From NCBI GenBank assembly GCA_021801615.1, contig JAJYXS010000144.1:1-15309 (forward strand): 15,309 bases of DNA, read 5' to 3'. Of the stretch, positions 5,866 to 13,296 are shown in pieces (within the stretch, counting starts at the first letter, position 1; every line of letters starts with the position of its first letter). Origin of the DNA: Actinomycetes bacterium (GTDB lineage: Bacteria; Actinomycetota; Acidimicrobiia; Acidimicrobiales; RAAP-2). Made by a program: the position numbers and the translations under genes. The notes under the pieces were generated by a model, which worked only from the letters and a program-made list of their open reading frames with translations, did no database searches and was not told where the DNA came from.

Positions 5866-8082
5866 TCAGTCCGCGAGGCGTGGATCGAGGACGCGCCGCC
5901 GGCGCGCGCGCTCGACTGCCAGCTCCTTCAGCCTCTGCTGGGAGTCGATGCCGTCCACCGTGGCCACACGCTGCCAGACGTCGTCGTGGAGAGTCCATGC
6001 GTTCACGTCGTCGGCGAACACGAGGTCGAGGATCTCGAGGAGACGCCCCTGCAGCTCGAGATCTCGTACCGGGGTGAGCACCTCGATGCGGCGGTCGAGG
6101 TTGCGCTCCATGAGGTCCGCGGAGCCGATGTAGAGCTGGAGGGGCAGCCAGGATGTGGCCGCCCCGACGTGACGGTGGGGCGCGTCGTCCGGCGACCCAC
6201 CGAAGCGGTAGATGCGGGAGTGCTCGAGGAACTGCCCGACGATCGAGCGGACCTTGATCGTCTCGGACAGGCCGCGCACCCCGGGACGAAGGCTGCACAT
6301 GCCCCGCACCGCGAGGTCCACCGGCACGCCGGCGCGGGAGGCAGCGTAGAGCGCGTCGATCATCTCGGGATCGGTGAGCCCGTTGACCTTCAGCACGATC
6401 CGTCCCGCCGGCCCCGCCTCGGTCTGACGCTCGATGAGCTCCAGCACGCGCTCGCGCAGCGTCACCGGCGCGACGAGGATCTCGCGGTACTGGGACTGGC
6501 GGCTGTAGCCGGTCAGGTAGTTGAAGAGGTCGCCGACGTCCGCACCGATGGCTTCGTCGGAGGTCAGCAGGCCAAGATCCTCGTAGATGGCGGCGGTGCG
6601 CGAGTTGTAGTTCCCGGTGCCGACGTGGCAGTAGCGGCGGACGCCGTCGTCCTCGCGTCGCAAGACGAGCACCGTCTTCGAGTGCGTCTTCAGACCGACC
6701 AGCCCGTAGACCACGTGCACGCCCGCCTCCTCGAGCGCCTTCGCCCACCCGATGTTGGCCTGCTCGTCGAAGCGCGCCTTCAGCTCGACGATCGCCGCCA
6801 CTTGCTTGCCGCTCTCGGCAGCCTTGATGAGCGACGCCACGATCGGGGTGTCCCCCGACGTGCGGTAGAGCGTCTGTTTGATCCCCAGGACCGACGGGTC
6901 GTCGGCTGCCTGTGCCACGAACGCCTCCACCGACGTCGCGAACGAGTCGTAGGGGTGGTGGACGAGCACGTCGTGCTCGCGCAGGACCCCGAAGAGGTCC
7001 GTCGGCTCGTTGCCGGCGGTCGCCAGGCGTGGCGGCGTCATCGGCGTCCACGTCTCGGCGTGGAGGTCGGGCCGGTCCAGCTCGTAGACGGCCCAGAGCC
7101 CCGACAGGTCGATCGGCGCGTCGAGCATGTAGACCCCGTCGGCCGGGACGTCGAGCTCGGCGCGCAGCCGTTCGATCAACGCGGGGTCCGCCGCCGAGGT
7201 GATCTCGAGCCGGACCGCGCTGCCGAAGCGCCGGCGGCGGAGCTCCATCTCGACCGCCACGAGCAGGTCGTCGGCTTCGTCCTCCTCGAGAGCCAGGTCC
7301 GCGTTCCTCGTCACCCGGAACGTGTCGCGCTCGCCGATGGCCATCCCGGGGAACAGCGTGTCGAGATGCGCGGCGATGACCTGCTCGAGGGGGACGAACC
7401 GCTCGCCGTCGGGCATCACGATGAAGCGGGGGAGCACCGGCGGCACCTTCACGCGCGCGATGCGCTCCTCGCCGGTCGCGGGGTCGCCCACCTCCACGAG
7501 CAGGTTGAGCGACAGGTTCGAGATGTAGGGGAACGGGTGGCCGGGGTCGACCGCGAGCGGCGTGAGCACGGGGAAGATCTCCCGGTCGTAGACGTCCACG
7601 AGGTACGAGCGGTCGTCGTCGTCGAGCGACGTCCAGTCCGAAAGGCGGATCCCCGCGTCGGAGAGGGCCGGCACGAGGACGTCGAGGAAGATGGCGTCCT
7701 GGCGGGCCACGAGCTGCTCGACGCGTGCGCGGATCGCCACGAGCTGCTCGGCCGGGCGCAGCCCGTCGACCGACCGGGTCCGCACCCCGGCGACGAGCTT
7801 GTCCCGGAGCCCTGCCACCCGCACCTGGAAGAACTCGTCCAGCGCCTCTGCGAAGATCGCCATGAACTTGACCTGCTCGAGGAGCGGCAGGCGCGACTCC
7901 TCGGCGAGGTCGAGCAGCCGGGAGAGGAAGTCGAGGCGCGACAGCTCCTTGTTCGTGAAGCGCCGGTGACCGTAGGCGGCGATCGCGTCGGGCACCGCCA
8001 CCGTGCGCCGCTCGCCGGCGAGCGCCTCGTCGCGCGGCGATGCCGTCACCGTCCCGACCTTCGACGCGCGCTGCAGTACCAT
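5866..8082 (-). CDS. ppk: Polyphosphate kinase 1 (PPK1)
   Basis: Reversibly makes inorganic polyphosphate from ATP through a phosphohistidine intermediate; membrane-associated in the family. The protein is 738 residues, normal for PPK1. It has the helical N-domain (about 35-140), the head domain, and two phospholipase-D-like catalytic domains. His467 in LKTHSK matches the autophosphorylated histidine and His621 in LEHSRIY the second essential histidine. Also present are YHVGTGNYN-like CHVGTGNYN, KVNGLTDPEMI and YIGSADLMERNLDRR. The ATG at 8082 is chosen over longer readings because homology begins shortly after and the divergent gene starts 40 bases away; GGCGGG ahead of it could be a weak ribosome-binding site. 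Oddity: the usual NRELSWLxFN block near the N-terminus reads NKELSRLDF, with Arg49 for the usual Trp. No ppx, CYTH or NUDIX gene is adjacent, so it is probably monocistronic. Confidence 0.97.
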   Translation of the reverse strand: MVLQRASKVGTVTASPRDEALAGERRTVAVPDAIAAYGHRRFTNKELSRLDFLSRLLDLAEESRLPLLEQVKFMAIFAEALDEFFQVRVAGLRDKLVAGVRTRSVDGLRPAEQLVAIRARVEQLVARQDAIFLDVLVPALSDAGIRLSDWTSLDDDDRSYLVDVYDREIFPVLTPLAVDPGHPFPYISNLSLNLLVEVGDPATGEERIARVKVPPVLPRFIVMPDGERFVPLEQVIAAHLDTLFPGMAIGERDTFRVTRNADLALEEDEADDLLVAVEMELRRRRFGSAVRLEITSAADPALIERLRAELDVPADGVYMLDAPIDLSGLWAVYELDRPDLHAETWTPMTPPRLATAGNEPTDLFGVLREHDVLVHHPYDSFATSVEAFVAQAADDPSVLGIKQTLYRTSGDTPIVASLIKAAESGKQVAAIVELKARFDEQANIGWAKALEEAGVHVVYGLVGLKTHSKTVLVLRREDDGVRRYCHVGTGNYNSRTAAIYEDLGLLTSDEAIGADVGDLFNYLTGYSRQSQYREILVAPVTLRERVLELIERQTEAGPAGRIVLKVNGLTDPEMIDALYAASRAGVPVDLAVRGMCSLRPGVRGLSETIKVRSIVGQFLEHSRIYRFGGSPDDAPHRHVGAATSWLPLQLYIGSADLMERNLDRRIEVLTPVRDLELQGRLLEILDLVFADDVNAWTLHDDVWQRVATVDGIDSQQRLKELAVERARRRRVLDPRLAD

Positions 8083-8093
8083 GAACCCGCCAC

Positions 8094-8099
8094 AGCGTA
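8094..8099 (-). promoter_or_regulatory. Candidate -10 element (TACGCT) for ppk
   Basis: Minus-strand TACGCT lies 11 bases before the ppk ATG, implying a very short leader. It is one arm of an inverted pair with the element at 8110-8115. No clear -35 is seen. Confidence 0.35.
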
Positions 8100-8109
8100 C
8101 ATGCGCCGC

Positions 8110-8115
8110 TACGCT
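8110..8115 (+). promoter_or_regulatory. Candidate -10 element (TACGCT) for the long SEDS gene
   Basis: TACGCT lies 7 bases before the GTG at 8123, with no Shine-Dalgarno site, as expected for a leaderless transcript. It mirrors the ppk element across a 10-base spacer. Confidence 0.45.
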
Positions 8116-8122
8116 TCTGGAC

Positions 8123-9511
8123 GTGGCGACGACCACTGTGCTCCCGGCACGTGTGCGCGCCCGGCGCCTTCCCGCGTGGCGCAGCGGGCCGAAGCCGAAG
8201 CGCCGGACCGAGCTGGGGCTGCTCGTCTTCGCGTCGGCGATCACCGTCGCGCTGTACGTGGTCGCCGAGGTCGGCACGAAAGGCAAGGTGCCCGCCCACG
8301 TCGGCCCGATCCTTGCCGTGGTCCTCGGCATGGCGATCCTCGCCCACGTGGCCAACCGCTGGCTGGCTCCGGACGCGAACGCCGTGGTGCTCCCCCTCGC
8401 CGCGCTGCTCAACGGCATCGGGTACGTCCTCATCGTCCGCTTCACACCCCCGGCCGCCAAGGCCCAAGCGACCTGGGCAGCACTGGGGATCATCTGCTAC
8501 GTCGCCGTCCTGCTCGCGGTGCGCCACACCCGCGACATGGACCGGTACCGCTACCTGCTCCTCGCGACGGCGATCGCGCTCCTCGTCTCGCCGCTCGTGC
8601 CCCATCTCGGCCGGCCGATCACAACAACGCGGCTGTGCGTCGGGGGCGGGCCGATCGTCTTCCAGCCCGTCGAGTTCGCGAAGCTCCTCCTGGTCGTCTT
8701 CTTCGCCTCGTACTTCGCCGAGAACAAGGAGCTGCTCTCGATCCCGACGGCGCGCGTGGGCAACCGGCTCGTGCTCGACCCTCGCCCGCTCGTGCCCATC
8801 CTGTTGTTCTGGGCGTTCGCGATGGGCGTCATCGCCCTCGAGGACGACGTCGGCTTCGCGATGCTGATCTTCACCGTGTTCGTGGTCATGCTGTGGGTGG
8901 CGACGGGCCGGTCCGCCTACATCCTCTTTGCCATCGCGCTCTTCGCAGTCGGCGCCTTCGCCGCCTCGCACCTGCTCAGCCAGGTGCAGACCCGCATCGA
9001 CCTGTGGCTCCACGCCGCGCCCAACACCCAGCTCGGCTACGGCTTCTTCGACTTCGCGCACGGCGGGATCGGGGGGTCCGGGCTCGGGACCGATCCGCTC
9101 GCGGGCGCGTACCCCTGGATGCACATCACGACCGACATGGTGTTCGCGGCGATCGGCGACCAGCTCGGGTTCGTCGGGGCCGCGGCCGTCGTGATCGCGT
9201 TCGTCCTCCTCGTCGGCTCCGGTCTCAGGATCGCCCAGGCGGCACGCTCGGACTTCTCCCGGCTCGTCGCGGTCGGCCTCACCGCCGTGCTCGGCTTCCA
9301 GGCGTTCTTCATCATGGCCGGGGTGACCCGGCTGCTCCCCTTCACGGGGATCACGCTGCCCTTCGTCGCCTACGGGGGCTCCTCACTGATCGCCAACTAC
9401 ATCCTGATCGCCGTGCTCGTGCGCATCTCCCAGGAAGGGTCCTCGACCGTCTCCGAGCGCGCGATGGGGATCAGCCTTCCAAGCGACACGGGCTTCGAGG
9501 TCGCGACATGA
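8123..9511 (+). CDS. SEDS-family protein (FtsW/RodA/SpoVE), mycobacterial RodA-like long form
   Basis: A multi-pass membrane protein of 462 residues from the family that polymerises lipid II into glycan strands with a partner class B PBP. Recalled similarity is closest to the long actinobacterial form of the Rv0017c type: basic soluble N-terminus, an ALLNGIGYVLI segment, FQPVEFAKLLLVVFF, an EDDVGFAML block in place of the usual EPDLG, a TDMVF motif with Asp338 at the invariant SEDS Asp, and a final PFTGITLPFVAYGGSSLIANYI. The GTG at 8123 gives an MATTT-like start matching that form and has a -10-like hexamer 7 bases upstream. Oddity: nine residues before the QP of the QPxEF motif, where RodA, FtsW and SpoVE have Trp, the codon is TGC (Cys172). 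No pbpA, pstP or FHA gene lies next to it, unlike in mycobacteria. It converges on the BFN gene with 12 bases between stops. Whether it acts in elongation or division is open. Confidence 0.9.
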   Translation: MATTTVLPARVRARRLPAWRSGPKPKRRTELGLLVFASAITVALYVVAEVGTKGKVPAHVGPILAVVLGMAILAHVANRWLAPDANAVVLPLAALLNGIGYVLIVRFTPPAAKAQATWAALGIICYVAVLLAVRHTRDMDRYRYLLLATAIALLVSPLVPHLGRPITTTRLCVGGGPIVFQPVEFAKLLLVVFFASYFAENKELLSIPTARVGNRLVLDPRPLVPILLFWAFAMGVIALEDDVGFAMLIFTVFVVMLWVATGRSAYILFAIALFAVGAFAASHLLSQVQTRIDLWLHAAPNTQLGYGFFDFAHGGIGGSGLGTDPLAGAYPWMHITTDMVFAAIGDQLGFVGAAAVVIAFVLLVGSGLRIAQAARSDFSRLVAVGLTAVLGFQAFFIMAGVTRLLPFTGITLPFVAYGGSSLIANYILIAVLVRISQEGSSTVSERAMGISLPSDTGFEVAT

Positions 9512-9523
9512 CTGCTGCGACGG

Positions 9524-10042
9524 TCATTGGCCGCCCGCGGGTCCCTCGGGCGACGCGTCGCCGGCGAGCCCCTCTGGCAGCACGTCGCCGGAGGACGAGA
9601 AGAGCCGCTCGTCGCAGAGCACCGGCGCAGGGACCCGCTGGCGGAGCGCAAGGCAGATCCCGTCGCTCGGACGGCACTGAAGCACCTGGCGTCCCGAAGC
9701 GCCGAGGAGCTCGAGCTCGGCGAGGTACGTCGCCCCGACGCGCCCGGTGAGACGGACCGCCAGGATGTCGACGCCGCACCGTTCGAGCGCGAGCGCGAAG
9801 AGCTCATGGGTCGAAGGGCGTGCGGGCGACGTCCCGGCGAGCGCGTGCGCGAGCGCCACACCCTCTGCCGTCCCGATCCGGAACGCCAGTCGCCCGCGGT
9901 GCCCCTCGGCATCCTCCAGGGTCACGGTCGGGAACTGGTCGGGGAGCGCGACCTCCACCGACACGACGCGCACGATGCGCTGCACGTGGCGAGGCGGCTG
10001 CGCCGCGGTCGCCGCCTCGGCCTCGGCCGCGGCTCCCTCCAC
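9524..10042 (-). CDS. Bifunctional nuclease (BFN, DUF151) family protein
   Basis: A small cytoplasmic protein of 172 residues with a BFN/DUF151 domain from about 25 to 150. The family was named for nuclease activity in plants; bacterial roles remain poorly defined. Seen: VSVEVALPDQFPTVTLEDAEGHRGRL strand pattern, IGTAEGVALAHAL, the RPSTHELF motif (usually RPxTHdL), a YLAELEL strand and the core CRPSDGICLALRQRVPAPVLCDE (usually RPSDAIALAlR..aPI). The N-terminal 18 residues are Ala/Glu-rich and the last 20 are Gly/Pro/Glu-rich and variable. The GTG start lies 3 bases beyond the rodA stop, and a strong GAGGGGG ribosome-binding stretch overlaps the rodA end, so it is almost certainly translated from the rodA transcript. 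Ala to Gly (PSDG) and Ala to Cys (GIC) changes in the core are mild departures from the usual DAIALA. Confidence 0.88.
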   Translation of the reverse strand: MEGAAAEAEAATAAQPPRHVQRIVRVVSVEVALPDQFPTVTLEDAEGHRGRLAFRIGTAEGVALAHALAGTSPARPSTHELFALALERCGVDILAVRLTGRVGATYLAELELLGASGRQVLQCRPSDGICLALRQRVPAPVLCDERLFSSSGDVLPEGLAGDASPEGPAGGQ

Positions 10043-10045
10043 CCC

Positions 10046-11239
10046 CTAGCCCCCTCGCCGCGCGTACACGCTCAGCGCGAGGCCGACACCGGTGAAGAAG
10101 GCGATCACCGCGGTTCCCCCGTAGCTGATGAACGGCAGCGGGATCCCGGTGATCGGCATGATGCCGATCGTCATGCCGGCGTTCTGGAAGGTGCTGAACG
10201 CAAGGAACGTGAAGACGCCGGCGCACACCAACCGCCCGAAGTCGTCACGGGCGAGCTGCCCCACGCGCAGCACGCGCCAGGCGAGGAAGAAGAGCAGCGC
10301 GAGGACGCCCACGGATCCGACGAAGCCCAGCTGCTCGCCCACCGCGGTGAAGATGAAGTCCGTCTGCTGCTCGGGGACGTACCCGAGGTTGGTCGCCGCG
10401 CCGTGCCCGATGCCGGTGCCAAAGAGCCCGCCTGCGCCGATCGCGTCCTTCGACTGCTGAAGGTTGTAGACCGCGTCGGCGAGTGTCCCGGTCGGGTGCG
10501 CTGTCGACTGGTGCAGGAAGCTCGTGATGCGCAGGATCTGGTAGTGGTGCAGGATCCCTGCGGCGAGCACGAGCGCGACCACACCCGCCGCGCCGACGAG
10601 CAGCGCGATCAACACCCGCGTCGGGAGCCCCGCGACCGACAGCATCACGAGCAGCACGACCGACATGATGATCCCGGTGCCGAGGTCCGGCTGGGCCATG
10701 ACGAGGGCGATCGGCACCGCGCCGAGGGCGAGGACCTTTATCACGTCGCGCCAGGTGAGCCCGTCGGGGCGCCGCGCGCAGTAGGTCGCGACGGCGACGA
10801 CCAGACCGAGGACGGCGAACTCGGAGGGCTGGATCTGGATGGGGCCGAGGTTGAACCAACGGGCGGAGCCCAAGGGTGAGTGCGTGCCGATGTGCGGCAC
10901 CATCACCGCGAGCAGGACGAACACCGACAGCCCGTAGACGGCCATGCCGAGCGGCTCGAGCTTGCGGTAGTCGAACAGGCCGACGAGGCCCATCACCACG
11001 ATCCCGAGCACGACGAAGACCGCCTGGCGCTTCACGAAGTACGTCGGGCTTGTCCCCGCGAGGAGCAGGGGCCCACGCGTCGCCGTGTACACCATCACGA
11101 GGCCGACGATCGCGGCGAGCACCGACCCCGCGACGAGGAACGGGTCCACCAGCACCGAAGGCCTGCGCACCATGAGCGGACGGCGCTCGGAGGTCCCCTG
11201 CTGCGCCGACCTCGTCCCGATGCGGTACTGCGCCTGCAT
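10046..11239 (-). CDS. rodA: Rod-shape SEDS peptidoglycan polymerase RodA
   Basis: An integral membrane glycosyltransferase of 397 residues that polymerises lipid II during elongation with a class B PBP. About ten membrane segments are visible. All key features are present: GSARWFNLGPIQIQPSEF with the essential Trp128, QPDLGTG (183-189), GYVPEQQTDFIF with the invariant Asp294, GEQLGFVG, and PITGIPLPFISYGGTAV. The ATG at 11239 has no Shine-Dalgarno site but a TAGCCT hexamer 8 bases upstream, suggesting a leaderless start. An alternative ATG at 11173 (before VRRPSVLVDPF) would remove a 22-residue basic extension that is not conserved in the family, so the shorter form of 375 residues remains possible. 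The gene lies 120 bases downstream of aroE and is followed after 3 bases by the BFN gene. No mreB, mreC or pbpA is in view. Confidence 0.93.
   Translation of the reverse strand: MQAQYRIGTRSAQQGTSERRPLMVRRPSVLVDPFLVAGSVLAAIVGLVMVYTATRGPLLLAGTSPTYFVKRQAVFVVLGIVVMGLVGLFDYRKLEPLGMAVYGLSVFVLLAVMVPHIGTHSPLGSARWFNLGPIQIQPSEFAVLGLVVAVATYCARRPDGLTWRDVIKVLALGAVPIALVMAQPDLGTGIIMSVVLLVMLSVAGLPTRVLIALLVGAAGVVALVLAAGILHHYQILRITSFLHQSTAHPTGTLADAVYNLQQSKDAIGAGGLFGTGIGHGAATNLGYVPEQQTDFIFTAVGEQLGFVGSVGVLALLFFLAWRVLRVGQLARDDFGRLVCAGVFTFLAFSTFQNAGMTIGIMPITGIPLPFISYGGTAVIAFFTGVGLALSVYARRGG
10151..10169. repeat. 19-bp palindrome in rodA
   Basis: GATCGGCAT and its exact reverse complement ATGCCGATC flank a single G. 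It codes for the conserved GIMPI segment before PITG, so the symmetry could come from the codons. Confidence 0.6.
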
Positions 11240-11247
11240 GCGAGCCC

Positions 11248-11253
11248 AGGCTA
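11248..11253 (-). promoter_or_regulatory. Candidate -10 element (TAGCCT) for rodA-BFN
   Basis: Minus-strand TAGCCT lies 8 bases before the rodA ATG, with no Shine-Dalgarno site, fitting a leaderless promoter. The 120-base aroE-rodA gap (11240-11359) otherwise holds only GC-rich sequence, including a tandem GCGGGCGGCT pair at 11342-11361 that covers part of the aroE stop. No terminator is recognisable there. Confidence 0.45.
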
Positions 11254-11359
11254 CCGGCCTCCCCCACGCCGGTGCGGGCGCTTCGCCGCCGGCACCTGAG
11301 TGGCTGCGACGGGCCGAGGGGCCGAAGGGCTGCGAGGCGCCGCGGGCGGCTGCGGGCGG

Positions 11360-12223
11360 CTAAGGGCTCGCCGTCACCGCACGCCACATCGCCTGGATCG
11401 GAGCTGGCAGGCCGGACCACAGCTCGATCTGCAGCGCCGCCTGGTGGACGAGCATGCCGAGGCCGTCGAGGGTCGCCGCACCTCGGCCCGCGGCCAGCTC
11501 CAGCCAGCGCGTCGGGCGCGGGACGTAGACGAGATCGACCGCGAGCTGGCCGTGGCCGAGCAGGACGGGGTCGATCGGCGGGAGGTCGCCGGCCGCCGCG
11601 GTCTGCGCCATGCCGGCGGAGGTCGCGTTCACCACCAGCTCAAAGCGGCCCGCGTCCTGCGGCGAGCCGACCCGCCCCGCGGCACCGGCCAGCCTGACGA
11701 CGCCGGCGACCTTGGCCGGGGTGCGCCCGACCACGGCCACCTCCGACGCCCCGGCTCGCGCGAGCGCGAGCACCACGGCTTTCGCCGCGCCGCCCGTGCC
11801 CGCGACCAGGCAGCGGTGCCCCGAGGGGTCGAAGCCCGCGCCGTGGCGCAGCGCCGCCACGAACCCCTCCCCGTCGGTGTTGTGCCCGGCGAGGCCGTCG
11901 CCCTCGACGACCACGCAGTTCACCGCTCCAAGACGCGCCGCGACCGGGCTCATGCGGTCCACCCTCGCGGCGACCGCCTCCTTGAAGGGCATCGTCACCG
12001 AGAGGCCGCGCAGCCCCAGCGCACGCGCCCCGCAGAGCGCCGAGCCCAGCCGGTCGGGCGCGACGGGGAACGCGACCGAGACCCAGTCGAGGTCGAGCGC
12101 GGCGAACGCCGCGTTGTGGAGCACCGGCGACAGCGAGTGCCGCACGGGGTCGCCGATCACGCCCACGACGACGGACGTTCCCGACGGCCAACCCCTCCCG
12201 CCGGCAGCAGGCGAGCCCGTCAC
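11360..12223 (-). CDS. aroE: Shikimate dehydrogenase
   Basis: NADPH-dependent reduction of 3-dehydroshikimate to shikimate in aromatic amino acid and chorismate synthesis, in the cytoplasm. The protein is 287 residues, normal for AroE. The N-terminal substrate domain carries GDPVRHSLSPVLHN with the substrate-binding Ser30/Ser32 pair, VTMPFKE with catalytic Lys81, AVNCV with Asn102 and NTDGEGF with catalytic Asp117. The nucleotide domain has AGTGGAAKAV (141-150), a VVGRTPAK loop with Arg fitting NADPH, NATSAGM, DLVYVPRPTRWL and the C-terminal DGLGMLVHQAALQIELWSG. The GTG at 12223 shares a GTGA overlap with the mltG stop. The first 15 residues are Gly/Pro-rich and precede the first strand (VVVGVIGDP), so they may be dispensable. 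It supplies chorismate, the substrate of the isochorismate synthase at the left edge. Confidence 0.97.
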   Translation of the reverse strand: MTGSPAAGGRGWPSGTSVVVGVIGDPVRHSLSPVLHNAAFAALDLDWVSVAFPVAPDRLGSALCGARALGLRGLSVTMPFKEAVAARVDRMSPVAARLGAVNCVVVEGDGLAGHNTDGEGFVAALRHGAGFDPSGHRCLVAGTGGAAKAVVLALARAGASEVAVVGRTPAKVAGVVRLAGAAGRVGSPQDAGRFELVVNATSAGMAQTAAAGDLPPIDPVLLGHGQLAVDLVYVPRPTRWLELAAGRGAATLDGLGMLVHQAALQIELWSGLPAPIQAMWRAVTASP

Positions 12224-13296
12224 GCTCGTGACCCGCGAGCCGCCCCCGGAGCAGAGCTGGCCGACGAGCCGTGCGCGGGCTGGCTCGCCGCGTTGCTCCG
12301 CGCCTCCTTCTCCAAGGCGAGCTGGCCTGCGTAGGTGGACGCAAACTTCATGATGCCCGACCTCTGTGTCACGAGGTCGAAGTAGAGCCAGGGTCCCGCC
12401 GGAGGGTCGACGGCCGCGCGCAGCGCCGCCACCGACGGCGTGCAGATCGGCGTCGGCGTGAGCCCGGCGTGCAGGTAGGTGTTGTAGGGCGTTGTGGTCC
12501 GCTCGTCCCGGAGCGTGACCGGTCCGCGGTCGGGCCGGAGGGAGTACAGCACCGTCGATGTCATGTCCAGGTGCATTCCGTCGGCGAGCCGGTTGAGGAC
12601 GACCCGGGCGACCTCGCCCATGTAGCGGGCGTAGTACCCCTCCTTCTGCGCGATCGACGCGACCGTGACGAGCTGGTACGCGTCCAGGCCGTCGAGCCTG
12701 GTCGTCGGCGTGAGCCCTGCAGCCGCCGCCTGCGCGTCGAAGCGTGCCACCATCTGGCCCAGGAGCTCGTGCGCGGTCTCGTGCGGAAGGATCTGGTAGG
12801 TCCCGGCGCCGATCAGCCCTTCGAGCGAGGTGCCGGCGCCGAGCTGGAACGGCGAGCGGACCTCGCTCGAGCCCCGGACCTCGTCGAACGCGTGCGCGAG
12901 GCGGCCGGGGAGCGCCGCGAGCTGGCCGGCGATCTCCGAGATGGTCATGCCCGGCGCCACCGTCAGCTCGTAGACGTTCGGACCCGCGTCGAGCACCGCA
13001 GCGGCGGACGAGAAGGAGAGGTTCCGGCGGAGCTGGTAGACCCCGGGGCGGACCAGCGGCGCGCCGTGGACGAACGACCAGAGGCCGAAGGCGACCGCTG
13101 TCCCGATCACCTGGGCCTTCGCCAGCGCGGAGACGATCGCCGCGGTCGACTCACCGGCGTGTACGTCGAGGAGCACCGGCTTGCCCGGTGCACCGAACGG
13201 GTGGGACTCCACCTCGTACCACGCGGCTGCGCCCGCCAGCGCCGCGAGCGCCGCGAGCGCTCCCGCGAGAAGGCGACGGCCGCGCGCGAGCCTCAC
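12220..13296 (-). CDS. mltG: Endolytic murein transglycosylase MltG (YceG-like)
   Basis: A membrane-anchored lytic transglycosylase that cuts nascent glycan strands and sets their length. A basic N-terminus (RLARGRR) is followed by one membrane segment, LLAGALAALAALAGAAAW, then a LysM-like region (VLLDVHAGESTAAIVSAL) and the YceG domain with ASIAQKEGYY, carrying the conserved catalytic Glu, then VVLNRLADGMHLDMTSTVLYSL, TPYNTYLHAGLTPTPI and LYFDLVT. The family's usual ASIVEKE is ASIAQKE here; the second Glu is kept. Start: the GTG at 13296 gives 358 residues and a GTGA overlap with the ruvX stop, the same arrangement as at alaS/ruvX and mltG/aroE. An ATG at 13311 (five residues longer, 19-base overlap) is a close alternative; neither has a ribosome-binding site. 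The tail after the YceG domain is Ala/Ser-rich. The usual EHN-like ending is replaced by TYAGQ, suggesting a diverged member. Confidence 0.92.
   Translation of the reverse strand: MRLARGRRLLAGALAALAALAGAAAWYEVESHPFGAPGKPVLLDVHAGESTAAIVSALAKAQVIGTAVAFGLWSFVHGAPLVRPGVYQLRRNLSFSSAAAVLDAGPNVYELTVAPGMTISEIAGQLAALPGRLAHAFDEVRGSSEVRSPFQLGAGTSLEGLIGAGTYQILPHETAHELLGQMVARFDAQAAAAGLTPTTRLDGLDAYQLVTVASIAQKEGYYARYMGEVARVVLNRLADGMHLDMTSTVLYSLRPDRGPVTLRDERTTTPYNTYLHAGLTPTPICTPSVAALRAAVDPPAGPWLYFDLVTQRSGIMKFASTYAGQLALEKEARSNAASQPAHGSSASSAPGAARGSRA

Noticed and set aside
5672..9124. A 1150-codon minus-strand open frame spanning three genes
   Set aside because: Low-complexity Arg/Ala/Gly composition out of frame with ppk; no start context or family signature.
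9508..9527. Bidirectional terminator formed by ATGAC...GTCAT between the two convergent stops
   Set aside because: Only a 5-bp stem with a 10-base loop and no T-run; the symmetry mostly comes from the two facing TGA stops.
5986..9750. A 1254-codon open frame on the plus strand antisense to ppk and running through the long SEDS gene
   Set aside because: Rich in Arg, His, Asp and Val with no domain pattern. It is the shadow frame of GC-rich genes that have clear family motifs on the other frames.
11240..11359. Terminator or small RNA in the aroE-rodA gap
   Set aside because: Only GC-rich simple repeats and the rodA -10 candidate; no convincing hairpin with a U tract and no tRNA-like structure.
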